NCBI GenBank assembly: GCA_026392155.1
Contig: JAPLCP010000150.1
Span: 1 to 50,947 of the forward strand
Direction of reading: 5' to 3'
Source of the DNA: Armatimonadota bacterium
GTDB lineage: Bacteria > Armatimonadota > Armatimonadia > Armatimonadales > Armatimonadaceae
Length of the DNA: 50,947 bases
Shown: piece by piece, positions 16,901-24,952 of the stretch
How the letters are laid out: each line of letters begins with the position of its first letter
Position numbering within the stretch: the stretch's first letter is position 1
Notes under the pieces: generated by a model
What the model was told of the DNA's origin: nothing
The model's database searches: none
The model's input: only the letters and a program-made list of their open reading frames with translations
Made by a program: the position numbers and the translations under genes

Positions 16901-19900
16901 CTACTTTCCTTGGAGCCTAGTCACAATTTTCGGGCGCTCTTGTTCAAGATACTTCGGATCGAGCGTGACACCTGCTGATGCTCCCACTCCGGCATAAAAG
17001 TCGGCGAGCCCCTTGCTCCACGCCCCTGAGACAGTCGCTGCCGCCGTCTCACCGCGTGGGTTCTTGCGGTTAAGCTCAGCCCCATTTTTCAGGAGCAGGT
17101 CTACCAGCTCGGTGCGGCAGAAGAACGCGGCGAGATGGAGCGGCGTATTACCGTCGTCGTTGGTCACATTGGGGCTTGCTCCGTGTGCGAGCAAGTTCTT
17201 GGCAAGCTCCGTATCACCGTAGACCATGGCTTCAAAAAGAAGATCTTTTGCGGCCTTGGCATCGTCGGCGACATGGAAGATAAAGTCATTGCTGAAGAGC
17301 CCACCCGGGTTCTGGAGCTGGAGAAAGTGCATGCCTGCGGGGGGAAGCGTAGCCAGCGCCACCGTGACCGTCTCCCCATCGATTTTTACCGTGCCTGTAA
17401 TACGCCGACCATCCACGATGATACTTGCGTTGCTCATGAGGTGCCGACCACTGAGCTTCATCGGAAGGCTGCCGGGATAGAGAAGCGGAAAGACCTCGTG
17501 ACCGCGCTGGTTCTGGAGGGGGCCGTAGGTCCAGAGTGCGGGCTGCGGGTGGTCGAAGTCCACGTTGGGACCGAGCTGCGCGGTGAGCGTTCCGATAAAG
17601 CGCCCCTCGGCGGCAGCCTTGATGAGCTCTGCGCGGGAGATACCGGAGTAGGTCTTGCCATCGAAGTGGAGCGCAAGGGGTTTCTTTTGGAGCAGCCCCT
17701 CGCCTTGGAGCACCGTGGCAGACTCTCGTGCGGACTGCTCTAGGGCCTCTAGGAGCGCGGTGGTCTCGGGGAGCTTGGCGGTAGCTGGGCTGAGCGTGAC
17801 CTGGCGGGCAAACGCGCCCGAGAAGCCCGTGCTGCCTTCGAGCACCATGCTCCAGATGGGGTCGAAGCGTGGGCGACCTCCCCAGGACATGCGCCAGACC
17901 TCGCGCTCGGGGGTGCCCTGCTCGGCGATCGTGCGGAAGAAGTCGAAGCCGATGAGATTCAAGCGGCCTTGCGGCAGGATGAGCCAGCGGTCGTAGGCAC
18001 CGCGCCAGGTGGGGGCGTCCATGCCCGTGCCTGGCGTGTTGGTGCTTACCAGAAATGGCATGCGATGACAGTCCCCACAGACGTTTGGTTTGGACTTACT
18101 GGGGTCGTTGTCGCCCTCGACATGAAAGAGCGCAAAGCCGCGCTGCGCCGTTTTCGAGAGCGTGTTGGTATAGGTGCGCTGCGGGGCAGGGGGGTAAGGC
18201 ACACTCAGCAGAAACACCGCCATGTCGTCACGCTCCGCCTTGGTGAGCCGGCCGAGCTTGCCTTCGTCGTTCTTGGCACTATCGCCCATGAGCTTCATGG
18301 TCGAGGCGAGGCCACTGTCGATCAGCTGGCGTGGGCTACTCAGCGGGTCTTTTGGATTGCTGTTAGGCGCGACACTGGCAAAGACATGGGCGGAGTTGTT
18401 GCCGCCATACGGATCGCCGGGGATGCCATCCCAGTGGAAGGGCGCGGTGTCGCGCAGGCCACGAATGGGCATGGTCGAGCGGGGCATGATCTGGTTGCCG
18501 CCGGTGACAATCGGCGTGTCCAGTACCCAGAGAAGCTGGTCCGTGTGGCCATCGGGGTGGCAGCTTGCACAGGAGAATGTCCCCGTGGACGAGGCTTTTG
18601 CGGTGGTGAAGGCGATCCGGCCACGCTTCACGGCGGGGTGGGTCGGGTCATCGAGCGGGATCGTGGTGAGTGTCTTGGGCGCGGCGGGGTTGGTCACCTC
18701 CACCACCGAGACCGTGTTGGCAGCGGCGTTGAGCACCCAGGCACGCGAGAGCTTGCCCGGCTCCAGCGCGATCCCCTGCGGCACCGCTCCTACATCGGCT
18801 CGCCCCAGAACCGCGCCGGTCTTGGCATCCACCGTAAAGAGCTTGTCCGAACCCGCCGCGGAAGCGACCAGCGTGGAGTCGTCGTCGCTGACTTGGAGGG
18901 CGAAAGGCGTGGCAAGCGCTTGGTCCGGGGTGGGCTGATTGGGGAGCGCGGGCTCCAAATCAAAAAACGTAGGAGTAGCGGAGGGTGCGACGCACGTAAT
19001 GCGATTCAAAAACGGGCGGTTCTCCAGCTCTTTCAGACCATGTTTTTTCGTCCCTGAGCGTCCATTCATGTCGTTGCGGGCATCGGTCTGGGCGATAAAA
19101 ACGCGGCCCTTGGAGTCTACGGTCAGGCCATAGAGCAGGGTCCCAAGGGTGCTCACCGTCTCCCGCAGCGTGTCCGTCTTGGTATCGAAGATATAGAGAT
19201 CGCGGTCTGGCACTTTTGGGTGCTTGACAATATCCACGACATGGCCCACGGAGAGCACGTTGTTGTTGAAGATCGAGTGCGCGTAGGCATCGAAGGTCAC
19301 GAGCTTGTTGTCAAAGGGCTTGGTTCCCCCGGAGAGCTGGGTCTGGTTGCCGGACTCAAAGGGGAGCACATAGAGCCTATCGCCTTTGACGACAATCGCG
19401 CGTGGGTCTTGGGCAGTGATTGCCAGATGCTTGGTGAGCTGGCGCGCTCTCACATCCACCACGGCGATTTGATTGGCCGACGATAGCGCGACATAGGCTT
19501 TCTCGTTGCTGGCAAAGGCGATTCCCACGGGCTCATCGAAGCGCGTTGCCTTGGTCGCGGGGTCAATGTCCTGGATCGTGGCGAGCACCTGTAAGTACGT
19601 CGGGCTCTTGGGATCGGTGTCCACCACGCTCACCGAGTCCGAGAGATGGTTGGCGACCCAGACCTCTTTGCCATCGGGCCGAACCGCCACACTAACCGGC
19701 TCCACCCCCACCACGACACGCCTGACCATCCTGCGGCTCTTGGCATCGATGATGTCCAGAGTTCCCGCTGGTGTGTTGGCCACAAACACGCGCTGATCCC
19801 TCACCGCAATCGGCGAGGCTTGTGGGCTCATAAACGCCGGATGCCCAGTGGCTTTTGTCGCTTGCACCGCCCGGCTTGCGGGCCAGATCGCGGAGGCAAT

Positions 19901-19948
19901 CAGCGCGAGGGTGCTACAAACCACCAAGAGACGCAGAGAAAACTTCAT
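16901..19948 (-). CDS. beta-propeller/dihaem cytochrome/ankyrin fusion protein
   Basis: The 1015-aa protein has a signal peptide (RLLVVCSTLALIASAIW) and several domains in order. Residues about 40-450 form a YncE-like seven-bladed propeller (repeats such as VEPVSVAVRPDGKEVWVAN). A cytochrome-c-peroxidase-like dihaem region follows, with CASCH near 460 and CGDCH near 623. Residues about 820-895 look like a TIG/IPT-type sandwich (MHFLQLQNPGGLFSNDF). Two to three ankyrin repeats lie at about 900-980 (SPNVTNDDGNTPLHLAA). Propeller plus dihaem arrangements occur in MauG-like and surface-oxidase families; the ankyrin tail on an exported cytochrome is unusual. It is the first gene of the operon, with AGGAAGG before the ATG. 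Confidence 0.88.
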   Translation of the reverse strand: MKFSLRLLVVCSTLALIASAIWPASRAVQATKATGHPAFMSPQASPIAVRDQRVFVANTPAGTLDIIDAKSRRMVRRVVVGVEPVSVAVRPDGKEVWVANHLSDSVSVVDTDPKSPTYLQVLATIQDIDPATKATRFDEPVGIAFASNEKAYVALSSANQIAVVDVRARQLTKHLAITAQDPRAIVVKGDRLYVLPFESGNQTQLSGGTKPFDNKLVTFDAYAHSIFNNNVLSVGHVVDIVKHPKVPDRDLYIFDTKTDTLRETVSTLGTLLYGLTVDSKGRVFIAQTDARNDMNGRSGTKKHGLKELENRPFLNRITCVAPSATPTFFDLEPALPNQPTPDQALATPFALQVSDDDSTLVASAAGSDKLFTVDAKTGAVLGRADVGAVPQGIALEPGKLSRAWVLNAAANTVSVVEVTNPAAPKTLTTIPLDDPTHPAVKRGRIAFTTAKASSTGTFSCASCHPDGHTDQLLWVLDTPIVTGGNQIMPRSTMPIRGLRDTAPFHWDGIPGDPYGGNNSAHVFASVAPNSNPKDPLSSPRQLIDSGLASTMKLMGDSAKNDEGKLGRLTKAERDDMAVFLLSVPYPPAPQRTYTNTLSKTAQRGFALFHVEGDNDPSKSKPNVCGDCHRMPFLVSTNTPGTGMDAPTWRGAYDRWLILPQGRLNLIGFDFFRTIAEQGTPEREVWRMSWGGRPRFDPIWSMVLEGSTGFSGAFARQVTLSPATAKLPETTALLEALEQSARESATVLQGEGLLQKKPLALHFDGKTYSGISRAELIKAAAEGRFIGTLTAQLGPNVDFDHPQPALWTYGPLQNQRGHEVFPLLYPGSLPMKLSGRHLMSNASIIVDGRRITGTVKIDGETVTVALATLPPAGMHFLQLQNPGGLFSNDFIFHVADDAKAAKDLLFEAMVYGDTELAKNLLAHGASPNVTNDDGNTPLHLAAFFCRTELVDLLLKNGAELNRKNPRGETAAATVSGAWSKGLADFYAGVGASAGVTLDPKYLEQERPKIVTRLQGK

Positions 19949-19983
19949 CGTAGGAAACCTTCCTGTCCATTTGAACTATTTTT

Positions 19984-20027
19984 TGGCCAAGTGGCCAGAT
20001 TTTAACACCGCAACCTAAAATTGTCAA
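19984..20027 (-). promoter_or_regulatory. promoter and operator-like motif of the eight-gene operon
   Basis: On the minus strand TTGACA (20027-20022), a 17-nt spacer and TAAAAT (20004-19999) make a near-consensus sigma-70 promoter. At about +1 to +14 lies TGGCCA-CT-TGGCCA (19997-19984), two self-complementary hexamers, plausibly a repressor site. The start codon follows about 35 nt later, after an AGGAAGG ribosome-binding site. Confidence 0.75.
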
Positions 20028-20060
20028 GCCGTGCTAGTGCGACACTCTAAGCAGGACTTC

Positions 20061-20081
20061 TTGACCGGTTTGGGTTAAAAT
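20061..20081 (+). promoter_or_regulatory. possible madL promoter
   Basis: TAAAAT at 20076-20081 lies 13 nt before ATG 20095. TTGACC at 20061-20066 is too close to act as its -35. The promoter is weakly supported, and the region lies back to back with the strong minus-strand promoter. Confidence 0.3.
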
Positions 20082-20094
20082 GCCCCATAAGCTT

Positions 20095-20475
20095 ATGATG
20101 ATCTACGGGACTGCCCTGCTTGCTCTCTGCCACCTCTTAGGGGTCTTTCTGGGCGATCTGCTTGGGAAAGTGCTTGGGGTCAAGGCCAACGTGGGGGGGG
20201 TAGGTATTGCAATGCTGCTGCTGATCTTCATGCGACTCATCCTCCACAAGCGTGGCTGGCTCAGTGTAAAGTCTGAGGCGGGGATCCACTACTGGGGCGC
20301 TCTCTACATCCCCGTGGTGGTCGCGATGGCGATGCAGCAGAATGTTGTGGCGGCGCTCCGTGGTGGCCCAATGGCCTTGCTCGTGGCGGTGCTGACCGTG
20401 CTGGTGTGTGGTGGCTTTGTCGCGCTCCTCAACCGCACGGAGCCCAAGATTGCCGCGACTGAGGAGGCAGCTTAG
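20095..20475 (+). CDS. madL: malonate transporter subunit MadL
   Basis: A hydrophobic protein of about 126 aa with four predicted transmembrane helices. The N-terminal sequence MIYGTALLALCHLLGVF, followed by GDLLGKVLGVKANVGGVG, matches MadL of the two-component malonate/proton symporter. MadL and MadM work together. The frame also allows ATG 20080, but that codon overlaps a TAAAAT hexamer and MadL homologues begin near M(I)IYG, so ATG 20095 (or 20098) is preferred. The stop is 2 nt before madM. Confidence 0.9.
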   Translation: MMIYGTALLALCHLLGVFLGDLLGKVLGVKANVGGVGIAMLLLIFMRLILHKRGWLSVKSEAGIHYWGALYIPVVVAMAMQQNVVAALRGGPMALLVAVLTVLVCGGFVALLNRTEPKIAATEEAA

Positions 20476-20477
20476 CC

Positions 20478-21245
20478 ATGCAGAGCCTTCTTCAGAAAGC
20501 CGCTGAGCAAAACGGGCTGATTGTCGCTTTTGCCTTGGTCGGGCTGATTGCTTGGCTCTCGGAGGCCCTCTCGCGGCGGCTGACTCTGGGCCGCGTGCAG
20601 GGCTCGGCGATTGCGATTCTGATTGGGCTAGCGCTGGCCTATCTCGGGGGAAGGCTGAGCGGAGGCACGAAGGGGCTGGCGGATCTCGTGCTCTTTAGTG
20701 GCATTGGCCTGATGGGGGGGACGATGCTTCGAGACTTTGCCATTGTTGCCACCGCCTGTGAGGTGCAGGTGAGTGAGGCAAAGCGTGCGGGCATGATCGG
20801 GGCCGTCGCGCTGCTTCTGGGCACGATCCTGCCATTTATTGTCGGGGTAAGCGTGGCATGCGCCTTTGGCTACACGGATGCGGTCAGTTTAACGACTATT
20901 GGAGCGGGGGCGATTACCTATATCGTGGGGCCTGTCACGGGCGCGGCGATTGGGGCGAGCTCGGAAGTGATGGCGCTGAGCATCGCCACGGGAGTGATCA
21001 AGGCGATTCTGGTCATGGTCGCCACGCCCGTCGCCGCCGGTTTGCTAGGCCTTAAGACCCCGCGCTCCGCCATGGTCTTTGGCGGGCTCGCGGGCACGGT
21101 GAGCGGTGTCTCCGCGGGGCTGGCCGCCACGGATCGCCGCCTCGTGCCCTATGGTGCTCTGGTCGCGACCTTTCACACGGGTCTGGGCTGTCTCATGGGG
21201 CCCTCGGTGCTCTACCTCGCGGTAAAATTCCTGGTGGGGCACTGA
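20478..21245 (+). CDS. madM: malonate transporter subunit MadM
   Basis: The 255-aa polytopic membrane protein is rich in Gly/Ala with about eight hydrophobic segments. Conserved parts include the GLMGGTMLRDFAI loop, TIGAGAITYIVGPVTGAAIGA and AGTVSGVSAGLAATD, as in MadM, the larger subunit of the malonate symporter. The GGAGG in the end of madL precedes the ATG. It lies between madL and a malonyl-CoA synthetase gene, a combination that gives uptake and activation of malonate. Confidence rests on sequence and context together. Confidence 0.92.
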   Translation: MQSLLQKAAEQNGLIVAFALVGLIAWLSEALSRRLTLGRVQGSAIAILIGLALAYLGGRLSGGTKGLADLVLFSGIGLMGGTMLRDFAIVATACEVQVSEAKRAGMIGAVALLLGTILPFIVGVSVACAFGYTDAVSLTTIGAGAITYIVGPVTGAAIGASSEVMALSIATGVIKAILVMVATPVAAGLLGLKTPRSAMVFGGLAGTVSGVSAGLAATDRRLVPYGALVATFHTGLGCLMGPSVLYLAVKFLVGH

Positions 21246-21253
21246 CCAAACCG

Positions 21254-22753
21254 ATGAATCTCTACACGCTTTTGGAGTCTCGTTTTCCGCACGACCACAG
21301 TGCGATCTGCCTGGAGGTGCCGGGGGGACAGGATCGCACCTGGAATGAGCTGGCGCAGGGTAGTGCGCGTATCGCGGGCTGGCTATCGTCGCTGGACCTG
21401 CCACGGGGCGCACGGGTGGCCGCGCCGGTGGAGAAGTCCCCCGAGGGGCTGATGCTCTATCTGGCGACTCTCCGTGCGGGCTTTGTGTTTCTGCCGCTCA
21501 ACACAGCCTACCGTGAGAGTGAGCTGGCGTATTTCTTTGGCGATGCCACACCGAGCGTGGTGGTCTGCCCGAGCAAAAATCTCTCCTGGATCGCACCGCT
21601 CGCCCAAGTCGTGGGGGCACGGATGGCGACGCTGGATGACGATCGCACGGGGAGCTTGTTGGAGGCGTGCGCGAGCTTTCCCGATACGTTTGCCACGGTC
21701 GAGCTGCCCGACATGGCGCTGGCATCGCTGCTCTACACATCGGGGACGACGGGGCGCAGCAAGGGCGCGATGCTGACACATGGCAACCTCGCATCCAACG
21801 CGCTCGCACTGCACGACTGCTGGGGCTGGAGTCGCGACGATGTGCTCTTGCACATGCTCCCGATCTTCCATATCCACGGGCTTTTTGTCGCAGCCAATGG
21901 GGCGCTACTCGCTGGGGCAAAGATGATCTGGCTGCCCAAGTTTGATGTAAAGGCGGCGATTGAGCACCTGCCACGCGCCACAATTCTCATGGGAGTGCCC
22001 ACTTTCTACACCCGCCTGCTCACCGAGCCCACCTTCACCCAGGAGGTCTGCCAGAGCGTCCGCGTCTTTATCTCTGGCTCCGCACCGCTGCTCACAGAGA
22101 CATTCACCGCGTTTCAAGAGCGCACGGGCCACACGATCCTGGAGCGCTACGGGATGAGCGAGACGGGCATCCTAACCTCAAACCCGTACTTAGAAACCGA
22201 CGGCCCCCGCTGCGGTGGCACGGTCGGTCGGCCCTTGCCCGGCGTCTTGGTACGCATTCAGGGCGAGCCCGGCATGATCGAAGTAAAAGGCCCTGGTGTC
22301 TTTGTGGGCTACTGGGGGATGCCGGAGAAAACCAAAGAGGAATTCACCGACGACGGCTACTTCCGTACAGGCGATCTAGGCCACTTCGGTGGCGAGGGCA
22401 TCCCCGGGGACTATGTCTCGATTGTCGGGCGCGGAAAAGACCTGATCATCTCCGGGGGCTTCAATGTCTACCCCAAAGAGATCGAGAGCGTTCTCGATAC
22501 GCTCGATGGCGTCGAAGAGAGCGCCGTGGTCGGTGTTCCACACCCTGACTTTGGTGAGGTCGGGGTCGCTGTCTTAGTTGCCAAGCCCGGCGCGACCCTT
22601 GACCCTGCCCCGATTTTCGCAGCGCTCAAGACGCAGCTTGCCAACTTCAAAGTCCCCAAACGCATTGTCGTGATAAACGAGCTACCGCGCAATGCCATGG
22701 GGAAAGTGCAGAAAAACCTGCTCCGAGAGCAGTATAAAGACGCGCTACGCTGA
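21254..22753 (+). CDS. matB: malonyl-CoA synthetase (AMP-forming)
   Basis: The 499-aa protein of the adenylate-forming family activates malonate with ATP and CoA. Visible motifs are the P-loop-like LLYTSGTTGRSKGA, ERYGMSETG, the hinge region YFRTGDLG with GRGKDLIISGGFNVYP, and the catalytic Lys in PRNAMGKVQKN. It starts 8 nt after madM. The length and the synteny with madLM support malonyl-CoA synthetase over a generic acyl-CoA synthetase. The 3' end overlaps the convergent TetR gene by 9 bp. Confidence 0.88.
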   Translation: MNLYTLLESRFPHDHSAICLEVPGGQDRTWNELAQGSARIAGWLSSLDLPRGARVAAPVEKSPEGLMLYLATLRAGFVFLPLNTAYRESELAYFFGDATPSVVVCPSKNLSWIAPLAQVVGARMATLDDDRTGSLLEACASFPDTFATVELPDMALASLLYTSGTTGRSKGAMLTHGNLASNALALHDCWGWSRDDVLLHMLPIFHIHGLFVAANGALLAGAKMIWLPKFDVKAAIEHLPRATILMGVPTFYTRLLTEPTFTQEVCQSVRVFISGSAPLLTETFTAFQERTGHTILERYGMSETGILTSNPYLETDGPRCGGTVGRPLPGVLVRIQGEPGMIEVKGPGVFVGYWGMPEKTKEEFTDDGYFRTGDLGHFGGEGIPGDYVSIVGRGKDLIISGGFNVYPKEIESVLDTLDGVEESAVVGVPHPDFGEVGVAVLVAKPGATLDPAPIFAALKTQLANFKVPKRIVVINELPRNAMGKVQKNLLREQYKDALR

Positions 22754-23356
22754 GGTTGCCCGCTCAAAGAGTGTAACCAGCTCGTTGGCATAGCTGTCCG
22801 TATCGAAGCCCTCGGTGGAGGCGATCTTTCCTGCTGCCAGATCAATGGCATTGCGAACCACCAGCGCCATCACACTGGGGGAGAACTCGCGAAACTCCCC
22901 GACTTCTTGTCCCCAGCGGAAGAAGTTCTCAAGGTCACAAAGCGATGCCTGGTGGGTGGCTGCCATCAGGGTCGGCAGAGGGCGTGCACTGGCGAGAATC
23001 TCCAGCAGAGCCACCAAGTGCTGGCGGCGTAGCTGCATAAACGCGAGGTTGGAGCGGATAATGGCTTCAAGTTTCTTGCGAGGCGTCGTCTCGGCGTCGA
23101 TCTGTGGCCCCATGAACGTGCCAAATGCCTCAAAGATCGCCGCAGCCGTCTGCTCGATCAGCTCGTCTTTGCTCTTAAAATAATAGGAGATCACGCCCTT
23201 GCTCACCCCCGCCCGCTTGGCGATCTGTGCCAGCGATGCCTGGCCGTAGCCAAGGGTCGCGATGGTCTCAATCGTGCAGGCGATGAGCTGCGTGCGCCGC
23301 GCCTTCTCGATAAAAGACAGCTCTTCGGGAGCGCCAGGTTTATTTTCTGACCGCAT
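22745..23356 (-). CDS. TetR/AcrR family regulator, likely malonate-linked
   Basis: The 203-aa regulator has an N-terminal helix-turn-helix (IATLGYGQASLAQIAKRAGV followed by SKGVISYYFKSKDEL), typical of the BetI-like branch of TetR repressors, and a C-terminal ligand domain. It converges on matB. It starts with ATG 23356 behind TAAACT at 6-nt spacing, and an inverted repeat (GTTC, 8 nt, GAAC) covers the -10 and the start, suggesting autorepression. Control of madLM-matB is plausible from position, but no copy of the repeat was noticed upstream of madL. Confidence 0.85.
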   Translation of the reverse strand: MRSENKPGAPEELSFIEKARRTQLIACTIETIATLGYGQASLAQIAKRAGVSKGVISYYFKSKDELIEQTAAAIFEAFGTFMGPQIDAETTPRKKLEAIIRSNLAFMQLRRQHLVALLEILASARPLPTLMAATHQASLCDLENFFRWGQEVGEFREFSPSVMALVVRNAIDLAAGKIASTEGFDTDSYANELVTLFERATSA

Positions 23357-23372
23357 GTTCAGAGTTTAGAAC
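23357..23372 (-). promoter_or_regulatory. autoregulatory site and -10 of the tetR gene
   Basis: The minus strand reads GTTCTAAACTCTGAAC: GTTC and GAAC arms around 8 nt. TAAACT (23368-23363) within it ends 6 nt before ATG 23356, so a bound repressor would cover both promoter and start codon. Confidence 0.5.
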
Positions 23373-23376
23373 AAAT

Positions 23377-24951
23377 CTACTTATTTTGCCAGAGCGACTT
23401 GAGCTTGTAGAGTTTTAGCGCGCTGAGCTGTGCCTTGCCGCCGATGGCTTGTACGGACACGCTCTGGGCATCGGCGCTGGGGATCACGGGCAGTGTTAAG
23501 TAAGTCAGGCCGTCGCTGGCATAGACCTCGATCACCGTGCGGTCGAGATAGATCGTCAGCCGCTGCGTGCCCTGCACAAAGGGCGCAGGGGCGCTGTGTC
23601 CATTGACCGTCAGCTCCTGCTGTTGGGCATCGAAGACCACGCTGACCCCACGCAGATTACACTCCACCTGGTCAGTGTCGCCTTGGAAGAGCTCCGCCTG
23701 TAGCTCGATTGCTTCCGCGCGAAAGCTGGGTATATTTGCTGCCTGATCGCTGCCCTCACGCAAGCTTTGAAGCGCCTTGACCGGCGTGCGCATCAAGCGT
23801 GGCCCCTGCGTCGTTGTCTTGAGAGTCAGCTCACTAGGAAGCGACTGGAGCTGGTTGAAGGGCATCCCCGGCGACGGTGCCTGAATCCAGCCGATCTGGA
23901 TGCGCTTGCCATCGGGCATATCGCTGTAGGTCTGGGCGGCGTAGAAGCCTGCGCCATGCACATCCGGGAGGTTGCTGTGCTCGGGCGTAAAAGTGATCCC
24001 ATCGAATGTGCCGACACTGTAGCGGCTATTGGCAGCCGTTAGTATCCATTTTGGATGATTTGTGTCTCCATCAAGCGGCAAGGGGAAGAAGTCCGGGCAC
24101 TCGTAGAGGAAGTTATCGCCGCCGACGCTTCCGTTCACCAGGCTCACTTTTGTCCAGTCTTTCAGGTTCAGTGATGTAAAAAAGTGAACGGTATGCTGGT
24201 TGCTGGGTAGCCCGACATAGAGCACCTGCACCCATTTCTGGCTTGGCTCGTGCCAGAAGACCTTGGGATCGCGGTTGCCATCGGTGATTTGCGGAATCAC
24301 TGGGTTACCACTGTACTTGGTGAACATCCGGCCATCGGTGCTGTAAGCTAAGCACTGCGTCGTTGGGTTCCCAGCGGCGGTATAGATCAGCACGAGTGGT
24401 GGCTGGCCGTTCTCGCCAAAACCACTTGTGTTTTTCCAGTCCACCACGGCGCTTCCACTAAACATCGCCCCGAGCGTATCGGGCGCGAGGATATCGCCGT
24501 GCTCTTGCCAGTGCACCAAGTCCAGGCTTGTGGCGTGGCCCCAGTGCATGTTGCCCCAGCCCCAGCCGTAAGGGTTGTGCTGGTAGAACAAATGGTACTC
24601 ACCGCGATAAAAAACCAGCCCATTAGGGTCGTTGAGCCAGCCACGCCGCGACGAAAAGTGAAGCAGAGGGCGTAGCGGCTCCTGGTAGAGACTGGCTTCG
24701 TCCGGAAGCAAGTCGCTCTGGACAATCGTGCTCAGCAGCCCTATCTCTAGTGTCAACGTCAGCGTCTTGCCCTTCCACGCGCTGACATCCTTAAAGGCCC
24801 ACCAGTCCGGCTTGCCGTCTGCGAGGCGCACAGCGGCGATAACCTCCACGTGCCCACCGACTCTCATTTCCAGCTTGCGCTCCGGGACGCTCTCTTGGAT
24901 GGGCAGGTGCAGGTAGCGGTGCGTGATCGCAAGCTCGCGGGTTTGTATCAA
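23377..24951 (-). CDS. glycoside hydrolase family 32 (fructan/sucrose hydrolase)
   Basis: This is a 524-aa GH32 enzyme. The five-bladed propeller carries the nucleophile Asp in RGWLNDPNGLVFY, the transition-state Asp in GNRDPKVFW and the acid/base Glu in ECPDFF, so all three catalytic residues are present. The C-terminal beta-sandwich ends with DRTVIEVYASDG. No signal peptide is visible, so it may act inside the cell on imported fructans or sucrose. I chose TTG 24951: it follows GGAGG by 8 nt and lies 1 nt after the MFS stop. The longer frame to 25035 would overlap the MFS gene by 83 bp. It is the last gene of an efflux operon, an unexpected neighbour. Confidence 0.88.
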   Translation of the reverse strand: MIQTRELAITHRYLHLPIQESVPERKLEMRVGGHVEVIAAVRLADGKPDWWAFKDVSAWKGKTLTLTLEIGLLSTIVQSDLLPDEASLYQEPLRPLLHFSSRRGWLNDPNGLVFYRGEYHLFYQHNPYGWGWGNMHWGHATSLDLVHWQEHGDILAPDTLGAMFSGSAVVDWKNTSGFGENGQPPLVLIYTAAGNPTTQCLAYSTDGRMFTKYSGNPVIPQITDGNRDPKVFWHEPSQKWVQVLYVGLPSNQHTVHFFTSLNLKDWTKVSLVNGSVGGDNFLYECPDFFPLPLDGDTNHPKWILTAANSRYSVGTFDGITFTPEHSNLPDVHGAGFYAAQTYSDMPDGKRIQIGWIQAPSPGMPFNQLQSLPSELTLKTTTQGPRLMRTPVKALQSLREGSDQAANIPSFRAEAIELQAELFQGDTDQVECNLRGVSVVFDAQQQELTVNGHSAPAPFVQGTQRLTIYLDRTVIEVYASDGLTYLTLPVIPSADAQSVSVQAIGGKAQLSALKLYKLKSLWQNK

Positions 24952-24952
24952 C

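Noticed and set aside
17969-19057. A 362-residue plus-strand frame opposite the propeller/cytochrome gene
   Set aside because: It lies entirely antisense to the 1015-aa fusion protein, with no recognisable domains.
9678-20027. The ankyrin/cytochrome operon as an anti-phage defence island
   Set aside because: There is no nuclease, helicase, NTPase or toxin-like gene. The products are exported redox and ester-modifying proteins, so an envelope metabolic role fits better.
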